DNA of 64,000 nucleotides from UBA11524 sp963617205 (GTDB taxonomy: Bacteria; Bacillota; Clostridia; Christensenellales; Aristaeellaceae), in contig CAVEOA010000010.1 of the NCBI GenBank assembly GCA_963617205.1, forward strand, positions 8,732 to 72,731. The letters run 5' to 3'. Shown here piece by piece: positions 23,521 to 32,914 of this stretch (its first letter is position 1; each line of letters begins with the position of its first letter). The notes under the pieces are model-generated. The model ran no database searches, was not told where the DNA came from, and was given only the letters and a program-made list of their open reading frames with translations. The position numbers and the translations under genes are program-made.

Positions 23521-24597
23521 TCAGGCATTCTCCAGCTCGAACTGCTTCATGAATGCAACCAGCTTCTGGACGCCCTCCATCGGCATGGCGTTGTAAATCG
23601 ATGCGCGCATGCCGCCGACTGTCCGGTGTCCCTTCAGGTTCACCAGCCCCTGTGATGCCGCCGCCTTCACGAACGCCGCATCCTTGTCCGCATCGCCGGT
23701 CACAAACGTCACGTTCATCAGGCTGCGGTACTTCCTCTGCGCCGTCGGCTTGAACAGCCTGCTGTTGTCCAGGAAGTCGTAGAGCAGCGCCGCCTTCTCC
23801 AGATTCACCTTGTAGATGGCCTCAACGCCGCCCTGCGAACGCAGCCAGTCGAACGTCAATCCGGCAAGATAGATGCCCCACGTGTTCGGCGTGTTGTACA
23901 TGCTGCCCTTGTCCGCCTCGACCTTCCAGTTCATCAGCTTCGGGCAGATGTCCTTCGCGTGACCGAGCAGATCCTTGCGGACGATAACGATGCACAGACC
24001 GGACGGACCGATGTTCTTCTGCGCGCCGGCATAAATCACGCCATAACGGCTGATGTCCATCGGCTCGGAGAGAATCATGGAGCTCGCATCCGCAACAATC
24101 GGCGTTTTCGCGTCCGGCAGCTCGATATAGCGCGTGCCGTAAATCGTGTTGTTCTGGGTGATGTGGACATAATCCGCATCGGGGTCGAGCTTCACGTCCT
24201 TCATGTCCGGCACGTAGGTATAATTGTCCTCGCGGCTGGACGCGGCGATGTTCACCTCGCCGTAACGCTTTGCTTCCTCCGCCGCAAGATGCGCGAAGTT
24301 GCCCGAATCGATGTAGTCCGCCTTGCCCCTGACCATCAGGTTCAGCGGAACTGCGGAAAATTCCAGCGTCGCGCCGCCCTGCATCATCAGCACCTCATAA
24401 TCGTCGCCGATGTTCATCAGCGCGCGCAGGTCTGCGATGGTCTTGTCGAAAATATCGGTGTACATCTTGCTGCGGTGGGACATCTCCATCACGGACATGC
24501 CGGCATTGCCGTACACCATCAGATCCTTCTGCGCCTTTTCCAGCACCGGTTCTGCGAGCATCGACGGTCCCGGCGAAAAATTATATACACGCTCCAT
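23521..24597 (-). CDS. serC: Phosphoserine aminotransferase
   Basis: PLP enzyme converting 3-phosphohydroxypyruvate and glutamate to phosphoserine; step two of serine biosynthesis, here placed before serA. The 358-residue product begins MERVYNFSPGPSMLAEPVLE and includes MSHRSKMYTDIFDKTIADL, LMMQGGATLEFSAVPLNL, and the PLP-lysine segment GVIYAGAQKNIGPSGLCIVI. The C terminus GHRTVGGMRASIYNAMPMEG is typical. AAGGAGG lies 8 nt before the ATG at 24597. A phosphoserine phosphatase gene is not in the window. Confidence 0.96.
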   Translation of the reverse strand: MERVYNFSPGPSMLAEPVLEKAQKDLMVYGNAGMSVMEMSHRSKMYTDIFDKTIADLRALMNIGDDYEVLMMQGGATLEFSAVPLNLMVRGKADYIDSGNFAHLAAEEAKRYGEVNIAASSREDNYTYVPDMKDVKLDPDADYVHITQNNTIYGTRYIELPDAKTPIVADASSMILSEPMDISRYGVIYAGAQKNIGPSGLCIVIVRKDLLGHAKDICPKLMNWKVEADKGSMYNTPNTWGIYLAGLTFDWLRSQGGVEAIYKVNLEKAALLYDFLDNSRLFKPTAQRKYRSLMNVTFVTGDADKDAAFVKAAASQGLVNLKGHRTVGGMRASIYNAMPMEGVQKLVAFMKQFELENA

Positions 24598-24676
24598 TGC
24601 GTGCACCTCCTTAAAGCTTCATTCTGATCATGTGGGACGAATGTCGCCCACAGGGCGAAAAACGTTCCATGCACAT

Positions 24677-24705
24677 ATGATACATGATTTCCGGCAAAAT
24701 TGCAA
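24677..24705 (-). promoter_or_regulatory. Promoter of the serC-serA operon
   Basis: Minus strand TTGCAA (24700-24705), 17-nt spacer, TATCAT (24677-24682). A GC-rich inverted repeat (TGTGGG near 24631 with CCCACA near 24647) lies in the leader. Confidence 0.7.
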
Positions 24706-24749
24706 GGTCGCCTCGCCAAAAAACAGGAGAAAAACAAGCACATAAAATG

Positions 24750-25050
24750 GGTCAAGGGAGGAACTCCCTTGCAGGGTGCAGGGACAGCGTCCCTGCTGGG
24801 GCTTGGGGCAACGCCCCAACCAAAACGCCATCAGTCAACAATGCAAATGTCCCCAACCATTCAGTCGCAGGCAGCGAAGCGTCCCTGCCAGTAACCAAAA
24901 GCAGCCACTCTCATCGAACAGCCGCTTGGAAGCCCATAATCGAATCGTATTGCAGATGACCTCCCCCATTCAGGCGCAGGCAGCGAAGCGTCCCTGCCAG
25001 TAACCAAAAAAGCAGCTGCTCTCATCGAACAGCCGCTTGGAAATCCATGA
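24750..25050. repeat. Repeat cluster C: triloop hairpins plus a duplicated 80-bp segment
   Basis: Three hairpins with three-base loops follow one another near 24755-24820: AAGGGAG-GAA-CTCCCTT, GCAGGGAC-AGC-GTCCCTGC and TTGGGGC-AAC-GCCCCAA. Then a segment of about 80 bp occurs twice (about 24858-24936 and 24966-25048). Each copy has a GGCAGCGAAGCGTCCCTGCC element and a terminator-like hairpin. The 509-nt gap has no gene. Confidence 0.8.
25005..25038 (-). terminator. Terminator of the transglutaminase gene, located inside repeat cluster C
   Basis: On the minus strand AAGCGGCTG (25030-25038) pairs with CAGCTGCTT (25010-25018), one wobble, followed by a T-run. A decayed copy lies near 24896-24931. 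Confidence 0.65.
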
Positions 25051-25106
25051 ATAAATTGTCGCAGGAATCCCGCTCTTCAACGCAAACAGCACCCTGAAGG
25101 CAACGC

Positions 25107-27410
25107 CTATTTCCCTGTAAACAGGCGCATCCTCAGCGGCACGGCAGCCCTCAGCAGTACAAGCCGCACGCGCTGCCATGCGTTCATTTTCCGCTGTATG
25201 CCGGTGTACGCCTGACGCAGCGCATCCGTCTGCTCGGGCGATGCTTCCGCATGGGCATAGAAGCGCAGCTCCTCAATGTCGCCGACGTCAAACGCCTCCG
25301 TCCAGCCTGCCTGTTCCACCCTGCGGAAGAACATCTGCGGTGTTTCGGTGTCCGCACGGACAAGCCCCGCGATGCGCAGCGCGTCATGCACCGCCTGTAG
25401 ATAAACCGTGCTGCGGTCGTTCTCGTCCTTTGCGCGCTTTTCGCAGGTCTCCGGCAGCGTCCACCAGATGCGTGCCGCGATGGCTGCAATCAGCAGCAGA
25501 ATCAGCAGCAGCCACCACAGCCATGACAGGTCGTTCGGCTCGTCCGGCTGATTCGTTTCGCTTTCCGGCGTCGGTGACGGCGTGTCCGTTGCAGGCGGAA
25601 CAGTCGGCGTCGGCGAATCGGAAGGCAGCGGCGTTTCCTGCTCGTCCTGCGGATCATCCGAAGGCGAGGGTGACGGCGATGGCGACGGAGAGGGTGACGG
25701 CGATGGCGATGGCGACGGCGAGGATGAAGGCGATGCAGACGGCGGCGGCAAGGTCGGCGTGTCATCCGAGGACGAATCCGATGAAGTGCCTGCCCACGGC
25801 ATCGCATCGAAGGTCACCCAGCCAAGCCCGCTGAAATAGACCTCCGTCCATGCATGGGCGCTTTCGCCGGTGATGACGGCGCTGCCCGATTCGCCGATGT
25901 CCGCAACAAAGCCCTCGACATACCGTGCAGGCAGCCCGACCATCCGGCAGAGCACCGTCATGGCGGACGCGAAATGCGTGCAGTAGCCCTCGTGGGTCAT
26001 CAGCAGGAAGGTTGCCACAAAGTCGAGATTCTCCTGCTGCCGCGCAATGTCGAGGTTGTAGCTGCAATACGATTGCAGGTACGCCTGGATGTTCCGCGCC
26101 ATTTCGTATGGGTCGGTCGTGTCGCCGGCGGCGTCGCGCGCGAAATCAAACAGCCGCTGCTCCAGATGCGACGGCAGCACGGTATACGTTTCGCGCATCG
26201 GTTCGTACTGGTCGTCCGCAAGCTGCGCACAGGCGTCAATCAGCTCCGCCAGCCCCGACTGACCGGCAATCAGGTCGATATACTCCGCCGTCCATGTGTC
26301 GCCGGATTCAAGGCTGCGCGTCGCGAACACCTCGCCGCTCGCGTTGAAGTACGGTACAATCGAGCTGCCCGTCTTGAGGGTCAGAAGGCGCTGCGGCACG
26401 AACAGACTGCTTGCGCTGTCCGTCAGCATCGTGACGGTCACCTGCCTGACAGGCAATGCCGCGCCGACAGCATCCGCCGGCATGTCCTGTTCGAACACGG
26501 TGTTCCGGACGTTCTGCCAGCGCAGGCTGCTCCACAGATACCGCCGACCGCCGGTTTCATCGACCCACATGCTGCCCGTGTATGTGCTCTTGCTGACGGC
26601 GCGCAGGTAAATGCGCCCTTCGCCGTGCACGGTCATGACAGGTTGATCGTTCGGTTCGGCAGGACCACCCAGCTGCGTCTGCCCCTGCGGATAAAAGCCC
26701 TGCGAAGAGATGGAGAACACATCGCGCGTGTTCGTGAAGAAGAAGTAATCGTAGATTTTCTGCCGGAGCGAATCCGCCGCGTCCTTCATCGGCAGGATGG
26801 TCACGCCGCCGATTGCAACGCCGATGAAGCTCAGCAGCACAACGATGAGCGTCATTGGCAGCACGCGACGAATCGGCACATTGTCATAACCGGAGACCAT
26901 CAGCAGCGCCACGCTGGGCACGACTGCCGGCAGCAGCCCCCACAGTGCTTTGGGACAGTCATCCAGCCACAGCAGCACCGCAATCAGCAGCACCGCCGCC
27001 AGCGCCGGATACGCCCCGACCCGGCGGCTCGTCAGCGCATAGCCGATGAAGGCGCACACAACGCCCGTCAGGCACGCGAAGGTCTGGCTGACCATCGGCA
27101 GCGCCGTTGTCAAGCCCGAAAAATAGAGCAGCAGTGCGCGGACGACCTCCGCTGCATCCGCAAAGCCGCCGCAAATCGCCCAGACGAGAAAGAATATGCC
27201 GAACAATGCGCCGGCGAGGATGTTTCCCAGCGGATGAAGGCGGCGGATGGCCAGCACCGCAATCACCGGCAGCGCACAGAGGACGGCAGGCAGCCACAGC
27301 TGCTGCGTCCCTGTGACAATCAGCAGCGGCAGAAGCATACCCGATGCCATCATCAGCGCCGTTGCGCCGCGGGACAGGATTGTGCGTGCCTTCTCAGACA
27401 GTGAAAACAC
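25107..27410 (-). CDS. Membrane transglutaminase-like protein (TgpA family, DUF3488/DUF4129)
   Basis: A 767-residue membrane protein. Residues about 15-220 hold six or more helices, then an external transglutaminase/protease-like core with Cys477 in GYCTHFASAMTVLCR, His519 in SAHAWTEVYF and Asp535 in WVTFDAMP. A linker of Ser-Pro repeats follows (about 550-585), then a helix (LSWLWWLLLILLLIAAIAA) and a C-terminal DUF4129-like segment. It normally works with MoxR and DUF58 proteins, encoded just upstream. The start is uncertain: the in-frame GTG at 27410 lies inside the AAAGGAGG site, whereas a CTG codon at 27399-27401 is spaced 8 nt from it, so CTG initiation is possible. Repeats separate it from the DUF58 gene. 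Confidence 0.85.
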   Translation of the reverse strand: MFSLSEKARTILSRGATALMMASGMLLPLLIVTGTQQLWLPAVLCALPVIAVLAIRRLHPLGNILAGALFGIFFLVWAICGGFADAAEVVRALLLYFSGLTTALPMVSQTFACLTGVVCAFIGYALTSRRVGAYPALAAVLLIAVLLWLDDCPKALWGLLPAVVPSVALLMVSGYDNVPIRRVLPMTLIVVLLSFIGVAIGGVTILPMKDAADSLRQKIYDYFFFTNTRDVFSISSQGFYPQGQTQLGGPAEPNDQPVMTVHGEGRIYLRAVSKSTYTGSMWVDETGGRRYLWSSLRWQNVRNTVFEQDMPADAVGAALPVRQVTVTMLTDSASSLFVPQRLLTLKTGSSIVPYFNASGEVFATRSLESGDTWTAEYIDLIAGQSGLAELIDACAQLADDQYEPMRETYTVLPSHLEQRLFDFARDAAGDTTDPYEMARNIQAYLQSYCSYNLDIARQQENLDFVATFLLMTHEGYCTHFASAMTVLCRMVGLPARYVEGFVADIGESGSAVITGESAHAWTEVYFSGLGWVTFDAMPWAGTSSDSSSDDTPTLPPPSASPSSSPSPSPSPSPSPSPSPSPSPSDDPQDEQETPLPSDSPTPTVPPATDTPSPTPESETNQPDEPNDLSWLWWLLLILLLIAAIAARIWWTLPETCEKRAKDENDRSTVYLQAVHDALRIAGLVRADTETPQMFFRRVEQAGWTEAFDVGDIEELRFYAHAEASPEQTDALRQAYTGIQRKMNAWQRVRLVLLRAAVPLRMRLFTGK

Positions 27411-27419
27411 CTCCTTTGC

Positions 27420-27800
27420 AAAAGCGGACTTCGTCCGTTTTTACGAACCCCTTCGGGTTCACATTGACATAGTGGTTTTGCATTGCAGCTATTTCGAGGG
27501 CTTTGCGGTCGCAGACTTCGTCTGATTTCAATCCGAACCCCTTCGCAGTGCACCTTTTCATAGTAGGTTTGTAATGTGGCTTCTTTATATAGTTTATCAC
27601 AACACAACTATGCAAATCAAAACAAGTGTGCTGCCGAAGGGGTCAAAAGCCAGACGAAGTCTGCGACCGGAAAGCCCCCTTGAGCGTTTGCTGAAAATCG
27701 TCTATGGAAACGAGCAGGGGAACAACCGCAGGATTCGCCTGCATTCTTTGAACCCCTTCGGGTTCACATTTTCATAGTGGGTTTGCAATGCAGCTGTTTC
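27420..27800. repeat. Repeat cluster D inside the MoxR-DUF58-transglutaminase operon
   Basis: Contains GCGGACTTCGTCCG plus T5 (27424-27442), the GAACCCCTTCGGGTTC element twice (27445-27460 and 27750-27765), CAGACTTCGTCTG (27512-27524), the TTTGTAATGT module (27569-27578), and two fixed-loop hairpin relics in which one stem arm is replaced by a CAGAC-type mini-hairpin (27497-27530 and 27650-27682). It fills the 419-nt gap between genes that usually touch. Confidence 0.85.
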
Positions 27801-27829
27801 GGGGGCTGAAAAACGGATTTCGTTCGATT

Positions 27830-28996
27830 TTACATCGGCAGCGGCTTGACGTAGCCGACCTCCACCCCGACCTCCTGCAGCTTTCTTACCAGCGGCAGCA
27901 TCTGCGGATCATCGGGCATGGACGTAACCAGATACAGCCGCATATTCGGACCCATCCGGCGCATCGCAGTCATCATTTCCACCATCTCGCTGTCCAGCCG
28001 CGCCGTAATGACCACCGTGCAGCCGACCTTGCGCATCCGCCGCATTTCTATCATCATGACGCGCACGAACGATTCCGGCGCGGCAAAATCCGCCTGCGCC
28101 AATCCCTCCAGCACGCGCTTGAGCCCCATATCCTTGTCCAGCACAACGGGATGCTCGCCGGTCAGCGGCAGACGCGCCGGATGCTCGGATTTATCCGCCT
28201 CCGCCATGACGGATGCCGCCGTTTCAATCAGCGTGTCGCGCAAATCCGCCTCAGCCTCGGAGTTGTCGGGCTGCTTCGGGACAGCGGAATCCATCAGCAC
28301 CAGCAAATCCGGCTGAACGGGATCCTCAAAGCGCCGGACGAGCAGCTCCTGCTTGCGTGCGGACAGCTTCCAATGGATTTTCTTGAGCGGGTCGCCCGGC
28401 TGATAGCTGCGGACGTCCGTCGGGTTTGTCACGTCCTCCGATGCACGCGCCATCGCCTCGGTGCCTGTTTCTCCGGCGGACAGGTGCAGCGGGTCGATAT
28501 CGAAAAGCTGCGGCAGCACCAGCAGGTTTTTCCCGGCGCTTTCCGGTTCCTGACAGACGGTGCAGATGCCGAAGAAATCGGTCATCGTCACGCGCCTTAC
28601 GCCCGGCGCGACAGCCCCCACATGCGCCGCGTGAAAGGGCACCGACATCGTCTGCTTGGCGCGTCCTGTCAGCTGCATGCTCTGCGCGTCTGCGCCGGTC
28701 AGTTCCACCCACATCGGCGCGAGCGGAATGATGCTCCGGCAGGTAATTTCCACAGACAGCGTTGCATCATCACCGCGCTGCACCCTGTCGGCAGAGGAGG
28801 AAGCGGAAATGCGCAGCGTCCGTGACGCATGGAGCACGCCGAATATGCCGGTCAGCGTCAGGAGCGTCACCAGAATCGCCGGCGTCAGGAACACCGGACT
28901 GCCGGTCGAAAAGGCGGCGGCATACAGCGTGACCGCCAGCAGCAGCGGCATGGTCAGGTGCAGCTTCACCTGCTGCCTGTTCGTCTGGCGCTTCAC
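27830..28996 (-). CDS. DUF58 domain protein
   Basis: A 388-residue protein with two N-terminal helices (TMPLLLAVTLYAAAFSTGSP, FLTPAILVTLLTLTGIFGVL), a beta-rich region, and the DUF58 signature DVRSYQPGDPLKKIHWKLSA leading into a vWA-like domain (DLLVLMDSAVPK). Such proteins are encoded beside MoxR ATPases and transglutaminase-like proteins and are thought to act together in envelope protein maturation. Start GTG overlaps the moxR stop in a GTGA junction. Confidence 0.88.
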   Translation of the reverse strand: MKRQTNRQQVKLHLTMPLLLAVTLYAAAFSTGSPVFLTPAILVTLLTLTGIFGVLHASRTLRISASSSADRVQRGDDATLSVEITCRSIIPLAPMWVELTGADAQSMQLTGRAKQTMSVPFHAAHVGAVAPGVRRVTMTDFFGICTVCQEPESAGKNLLVLPQLFDIDPLHLSAGETGTEAMARASEDVTNPTDVRSYQPGDPLKKIHWKLSARKQELLVRRFEDPVQPDLLVLMDSAVPKQPDNSEAEADLRDTLIETAASVMAEADKSEHPARLPLTGEHPVVLDKDMGLKRVLEGLAQADFAAPESFVRVMMIEMRRMRKVGCTVVITARLDSEMVEMMTAMRRMGPNMRLYLVTSMPDDPQMLPLVRKLQEVGVEVGYVKPLPM

Positions 28997-29934
28997 AGCT
29001 TCACCGGCACGGGCGTGCTGCGGACAATCCGCCGGACGATGCTCTCCGCCGAAACGCCCTTCATGCGCGCCTCCGGGCTGAGCACCAATCGGTGTGCAAG
29101 CACCTGCACCGCCATATGCTGCACATCCTCCGGAATGATATAATCACGCCCCGCGAGCAGCGCGCATGCCTGTGCGCCGTGAATCAGCGCGATGGCGGCA
29201 CGGGTGGATGCGCCCAGCTGCAGGGACGCATCCTGACGCGTTGCGGCGGCGATGGTCGCGACATACGACCGAACCTCCGGCGAGCAGTAAATCTGCGTAA
29301 CCATCTGCTGCATGGCGATGACGTCCGCCGCAGAGCACACCGGCGCAAGCGTCGCCATCGGCTTCACCACGCCCGAGTAGCGCTCCAGCACGTCCATTTC
29401 CTGCTCAATCGTCGGATAGCCGATGGACAGGCGCATGAAGAAGCGATCCATCTGCGCCTCCGGCAGCGGATACGTGCCGACGAACTCGCCCGGATTCTGC
29501 GTGGCCAGCACGATGAAGGGCTGCGGAACGGGATGCGTCACGCCGTCCACCGTCACCTGATGCTCCTCCATGACCTCCAGCAGCGCCGACTGCGTCTTGG
29601 GGCTCGTGCGGTTGATTTCGTCCGCCAGCACAATCTGGCTCATCACCGAGCCCTCGCGGTACTCCGTTTCGCCGGTCTTGAAATTCACCAGCGTATAGCC
29701 GGTGACGTCCGACGGCATCAGGTCAGGGGTGAACTGAATGCGCCGGAACGTGCAGTCCAGCGACTTTGCCAGCGCGCTCGCAAGCGTCGTCTTGCCGACG
29801 CCGGGCACGTCCTCCAGGAGGATATGTCCCTTGCACAAAAGGGCAATCAGTGCGTATTCAACGACCTCTTCCTTGCCGACAATCACGTTGCTTATATTGT
29901 TAATCAGCCTTTGAACCATTTGTCTGGGCTGCAT
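28993..29934 (-). CDS. MoxR-family AAA+ ATPase
   Basis: A 313-residue cytoplasmic chaperone-like ATPase. It has Walker A in HILLEDVPGVGKTTLASALA, the family's RIQFTPDLMPSDVTGY, Walker B IVLADEINRTSPKTQSALLE, sensor 1 FIVLATQNPGE, and lid helices with QLGASTRAAIALIHGAQACA. MoxR proteins help insert cofactors or mature partners with vWA domains. First gene of the operon with DUF58 and transglutaminase proteins. Confidence 0.93.
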   Translation of the reverse strand: MQPRQMVQRLINNISNVIVGKEEVVEYALIALLCKGHILLEDVPGVGKTTLASALAKSLDCTFRRIQFTPDLMPSDVTGYTLVNFKTGETEYREGSVMSQIVLADEINRTSPKTQSALLEVMEEHQVTVDGVTHPVPQPFIVLATQNPGEFVGTYPLPEAQMDRFFMRLSIGYPTIEQEMDVLERYSGVVKPMATLAPVCSAADVIAMQQMVTQIYCSPEVRSYVATIAAATRQDASLQLGASTRAAIALIHGAQACALLAGRDYIIPEDVQHMAVQVLAHRLVLSPEARMKGVSAESIVRRIVRSTPVPVKL

Positions 29935-29968
29935 GCGTCCCGCCTCCTTGTTTCAATCGAATAGTATC

Positions 29969-29997
29969 AGTATAGCGATTTTCGATGCAGATTGCAA
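29969..29997 (-). promoter_or_regulatory. Promoter of the moxR operon
   Basis: Minus strand TTGCAA (29992-29997), 17-nt spacer, TATACT (29969-29974). Confidence 0.75.
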
Positions 29998-30115
29998 GCA
30001 AAGGGCATTTGTTTTTACAATCGCCCTCTGCGGATGAACGCAGGTTCGTTCGGCATCAGAAAAGGACGAAGCGCCGTTTCCAGCGTTCCGCCCTTCCTTG
30101 TCTTGGGTTTGTGGA

Positions 30116-32554
30116 TTACTCAACCACGGTGATGGTGCCGGTCAGGCTGCCGATTTCGATGGTGTATTCACCGGCGTTCAGCGTCAGCTCCATCTGCACA
30201 ACGCGCCAGCTGCCGCCTTCGACGGTCATAATCTTTTCAGCCACGACCTCGCCGTTCGCCTTCGCCTGCACAGTCGTCAGACCGTCAGCGCCGTTGTTGC
30301 GGAGCAGGCAGTAGACCGTGAAGGGTTCGCCAGCCTTGGTCTGGTTGTAGACGTTGGTCTGCGTGGTGGTAGAGGAACCGGATTCAACCTCAACGGTCTC
30401 CTGAACCGTGGGCAGAATCATGCAGGAATACTTGAATTCCGGATTCTTGCCGTAGCTCATGCCGAACTGGTAGGTCACCAGCGGATCGCCCCAGTTGCTG
30501 GGCGAAGCATGGTTCTCGTCGTCCTCCATGGTCGCCTGAATCATCAGACGGACGTAGGGAGAAGCGCCCTGGTCGCCGGCAAGATCCTTCCACTGGTCGT
30601 TGTCGGAAACGGTGTCGCGGGCGATTTCCTTGACGATAATGCCGCCGGGCTCAACAACGCCGTAGAGGAGGTTCACATAGACCCACGGTGCGGTGGTGGT
30701 CACAAAACCGCCCTCGGTGGAGCCGTGGTCAGCGCTCTGGTTGTAGCTCAGGTACAGCAGCGCATCGGCATTCTTGATGGCATATTCGGTCGGATCGGTA
30801 CAGTTCAGGGACAGAACGATGAGCTTGCCGGCGTCCTGCGCGTCCTCGATGAACAGCTCGGTCGCGTCGCTGATGGAGCCGTAGTCGCCGATGACAACGT
30901 CAGCTTCTTCCATGGTTTCAACCACGGTCACGCCCATTTCAGCCATGTACTTCTTGTAGCCTTCCTTGGCCGTCGCGTTGGAAGCGTCCACATAGACCTT
31001 CTTGTCGGTGGTCAGGGGCAGGAGGTTGTTGTCGTTCTTCACCAGAACGGCGGATTCAGCCATCAGGCGCTCGGTCAGCTCGACTTCCGCAGGATTGCGG
31101 GCAGCGCGCAGCTCTTCATCGTTGGTGATATCGGTCGGGTTCGCCGCCCATTCGGCGCTCGCGCAGATCGCGACAGCCTCGTCCACGTCGCAGTAGGGGT
31201 TGTCAAACAGACCCTTGTTGAACTTGAACCGCAGGATGCGGGTCGCCGCCGTGTCCACATTGACCTTCTCGACTTCGCCGGAAGCCAGACCGTCGATGAT
31301 GGCCTGCGGATAGTTGGAGGAAGGAGAGGACTCCCATGCGCTGTAATCACGGATCATGCTGCCGGAGCCGAACATGTCGGTGCCGTTCGCCAGCGCGTCG
31401 TTGTACAGCCAGCCGATGGTCTGCTCGCCAAGGTCAACGCCCTCAGCGGTGATGCCGGTCATACGGCCGGGGTTGTTCGGACCGCCGCCCAGTGCCCACC
31501 AGTCGCTGACGACAACGCCGTCAAAGCCGAGGGTGTCACGCAGGTAGCTCATGGTCGTCTTGTCCCACTTGACGTCAACGGTGTTGGTGATGCCTGTGCC
31601 GCCGCAGTTCGTCATGACCCATTCAGAGCCGGCGTTCAGTGCAGCCGTCCAGCCGACCATCCAGTTGTCGAAGTTCTGGGCAACGGAGCGCGCATTGCCG
31701 AAGGAGGAGTCGCCGCCGCGGCCAATCCAGTGCTTCGTGCAGGATGCCAGACCGTTTTCTTCCAGACCGCGGATTTCAGCCGACACAACAGATGCGATGA
31801 GCTCGGGATTCTCGCCGTACTGTGCGCCGATTTCATTTGCATACGGCTCGAAGGTCACATGGACGCCGATTGCGCGCATGGCCTTGCCGTAGATGCTCGC
31901 CAGCTCGTAAGCCAGCTCGGGATCGTTCGCGGTGCCGAAGGCTTCGTGCGATTTGTCGATGTAGCCGCCGAATGCGTTGTACTCACGGTCGGACGTGATG
32001 ACCATCGGCACGCCCAGGCGCTCGGCCTCCGCCGCAGCCTGCAGGTTGTTCAGCGTGTTGGTGATGGTGATGGGGGTGCCGTTCAGGTTGAACAGCTGGC
32101 AGGTCAGCTGATATTCGGTAATCATCTGACGCGCATCGGCAAGCTGCGTGTTCACGCAGAACAGCAGACCGACTTCCTCTTCAACCGTCATCTTGCTGAG
32201 GATGTCCGCGACGCGGGCGTCTGTTTCCTGACGCCAGTCCTCGTAGACGTCCAGCTCGCCGTCCTTGTCCAGATCCTTGAATTTCAGCCCATCCACCTCG
32301 AGGATGGTCGTCGTGCCGGGCATATAGCTCAGCTCGATCTGTCCGGTTGTTTCGTCCGCCTCAATCACGGCAAATTCGCAGTTGCTCTGCAGATAAGCCG
32401 TTTCGGCAGCCGTCGTTTCCTCGTCCGTTTCCGCAGCGCGGATGTCCATGACCTCCGCCGCAGATACGCTTTCGGTCGTCTCCTCGGCGATGCCGCCGCC
32501 GATGCAGCCAAACAGCAGCATACCAGCCAGCAGCAGGGACAAGCTCTTCTTCAT
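30116..32554 (-). CDS. Secreted (lipoprotein-like) family 3 glycoside hydrolase
   Basis: An 812-residue extracellular beta-glycosidase. The N terminus MKKSLSLLLAGMLLFGC fits a lipobox, suggesting membrane anchoring. After a linker comes the EF-hand-like LKFKDLDKDGELDVYEDWRQ, then the TIM barrel (about 100-420) with CTKHWIGRGGDSSF and GFDGVVVSDWWALGG, Asp351 being the likely nucleophile. The alpha/beta sandwich follows (LMAESAVLVKNDNNLLPL), then a beta-rich C-terminal domain of CARDB/Fn3 character (KAGEPFTVYCLLRNNGADG). Here the domain order is normal, unlike the enzyme at 5369-8224. The KH(F)-type motif has Trp in place of Phe. AAAGGAG lies about 10 nt before the ATG at 32554. Confidence 0.88.
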   Translation of the reverse strand: MKKSLSLLLAGMLLFGCIGGGIAEETTESVSAAEVMDIRAAETDEETTAAETAYLQSNCEFAVIEADETTGQIELSYMPGTTTILEVDGLKFKDLDKDGELDVYEDWRQETDARVADILSKMTVEEEVGLLFCVNTQLADARQMITEYQLTCQLFNLNGTPITITNTLNNLQAAAEAERLGVPMVITSDREYNAFGGYIDKSHEAFGTANDPELAYELASIYGKAMRAIGVHVTFEPYANEIGAQYGENPELIASVVSAEIRGLEENGLASCTKHWIGRGGDSSFGNARSVAQNFDNWMVGWTAALNAGSEWVMTNCGGTGITNTVDVKWDKTTMSYLRDTLGFDGVVVSDWWALGGGPNNPGRMTGITAEGVDLGEQTIGWLYNDALANGTDMFGSGSMIRDYSAWESSPSSNYPQAIIDGLASGEVEKVNVDTAATRILRFKFNKGLFDNPYCDVDEAVAICASAEWAANPTDITNDEELRAARNPAEVELTERLMAESAVLVKNDNNLLPLTTDKKVYVDASNATAKEGYKKYMAEMGVTVVETMEEADVVIGDYGSISDATELFIEDAQDAGKLIVLSLNCTDPTEYAIKNADALLYLSYNQSADHGSTEGGFVTTTAPWVYVNLLYGVVEPGGIIVKEIARDTVSDNDQWKDLAGDQGASPYVRLMIQATMEDDENHASPSNWGDPLVTYQFGMSYGKNPEFKYSCMILPTVQETVEVESGSSTTTQTNVYNQTKAGEPFTVYCLLRNNGADGLTTVQAKANGEVVAEKIMTVEGGSWRVVQMELTLNAGEYTIEIGSLTGTITVVE

Positions 32555-32914
32555 ACTTCTTTTGCTCCTTTCGCATTGAACGGATTTCCGCAATCAGCGG
32601 TCATCCGCTTCTGCCATGTGCCGTTTTGGGGGATAGCTCCTCCCGACAGGAACCATCTCTCTGCGGCATCTGAGCCTATATTATCACGGATTTTACCATT
32701 CATTTCAGAAAAAATGGACACAAAAAACGTTGGATTTCATCTTTTCCGTGCGTGCTGAAAAAATATGGCACATGGAATGAAAAATTCGCGCATTTTCACA
32801 TGCCTGCGCCTGTCGCCGGTGTCCTGAAGGCGCTTTCGGCAGGTTTTCCGGCTGATTTTGCGCACAAAAAACAGAGCAGCAGGTTAATTCTGCTGCCCTG
32901 TACGATGGTTGAAA
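32555..32914. other. Intergenic region upstream of the lipoprotein-like GH3 gene
   Basis: The 360-nt gap contains the terminator of the upstream gene (32865-32901) and an AT-rich stretch near 32675-32740 that could hold the GH3 promoter, although no clean -35/-10 pair is visible. Confidence 0.4.
32865..32901 (-). terminator. Terminator of the CBM9-like secreted protein gene
   Basis: On the minus strand ACAGGGCAGCAG pairs with CTGCTGCTCTGT (one wobble), 32871-32882 with 32890-32901, followed by T6. Confidence 0.85.

Noticed and set aside
30098..32758. Long plus-strand open frame opposite the lipoprotein-like GH3
   Set aside because: Shadow of the minus-strand GH3; it runs beyond both ends of that gene into intergenic sequence without a start signal.
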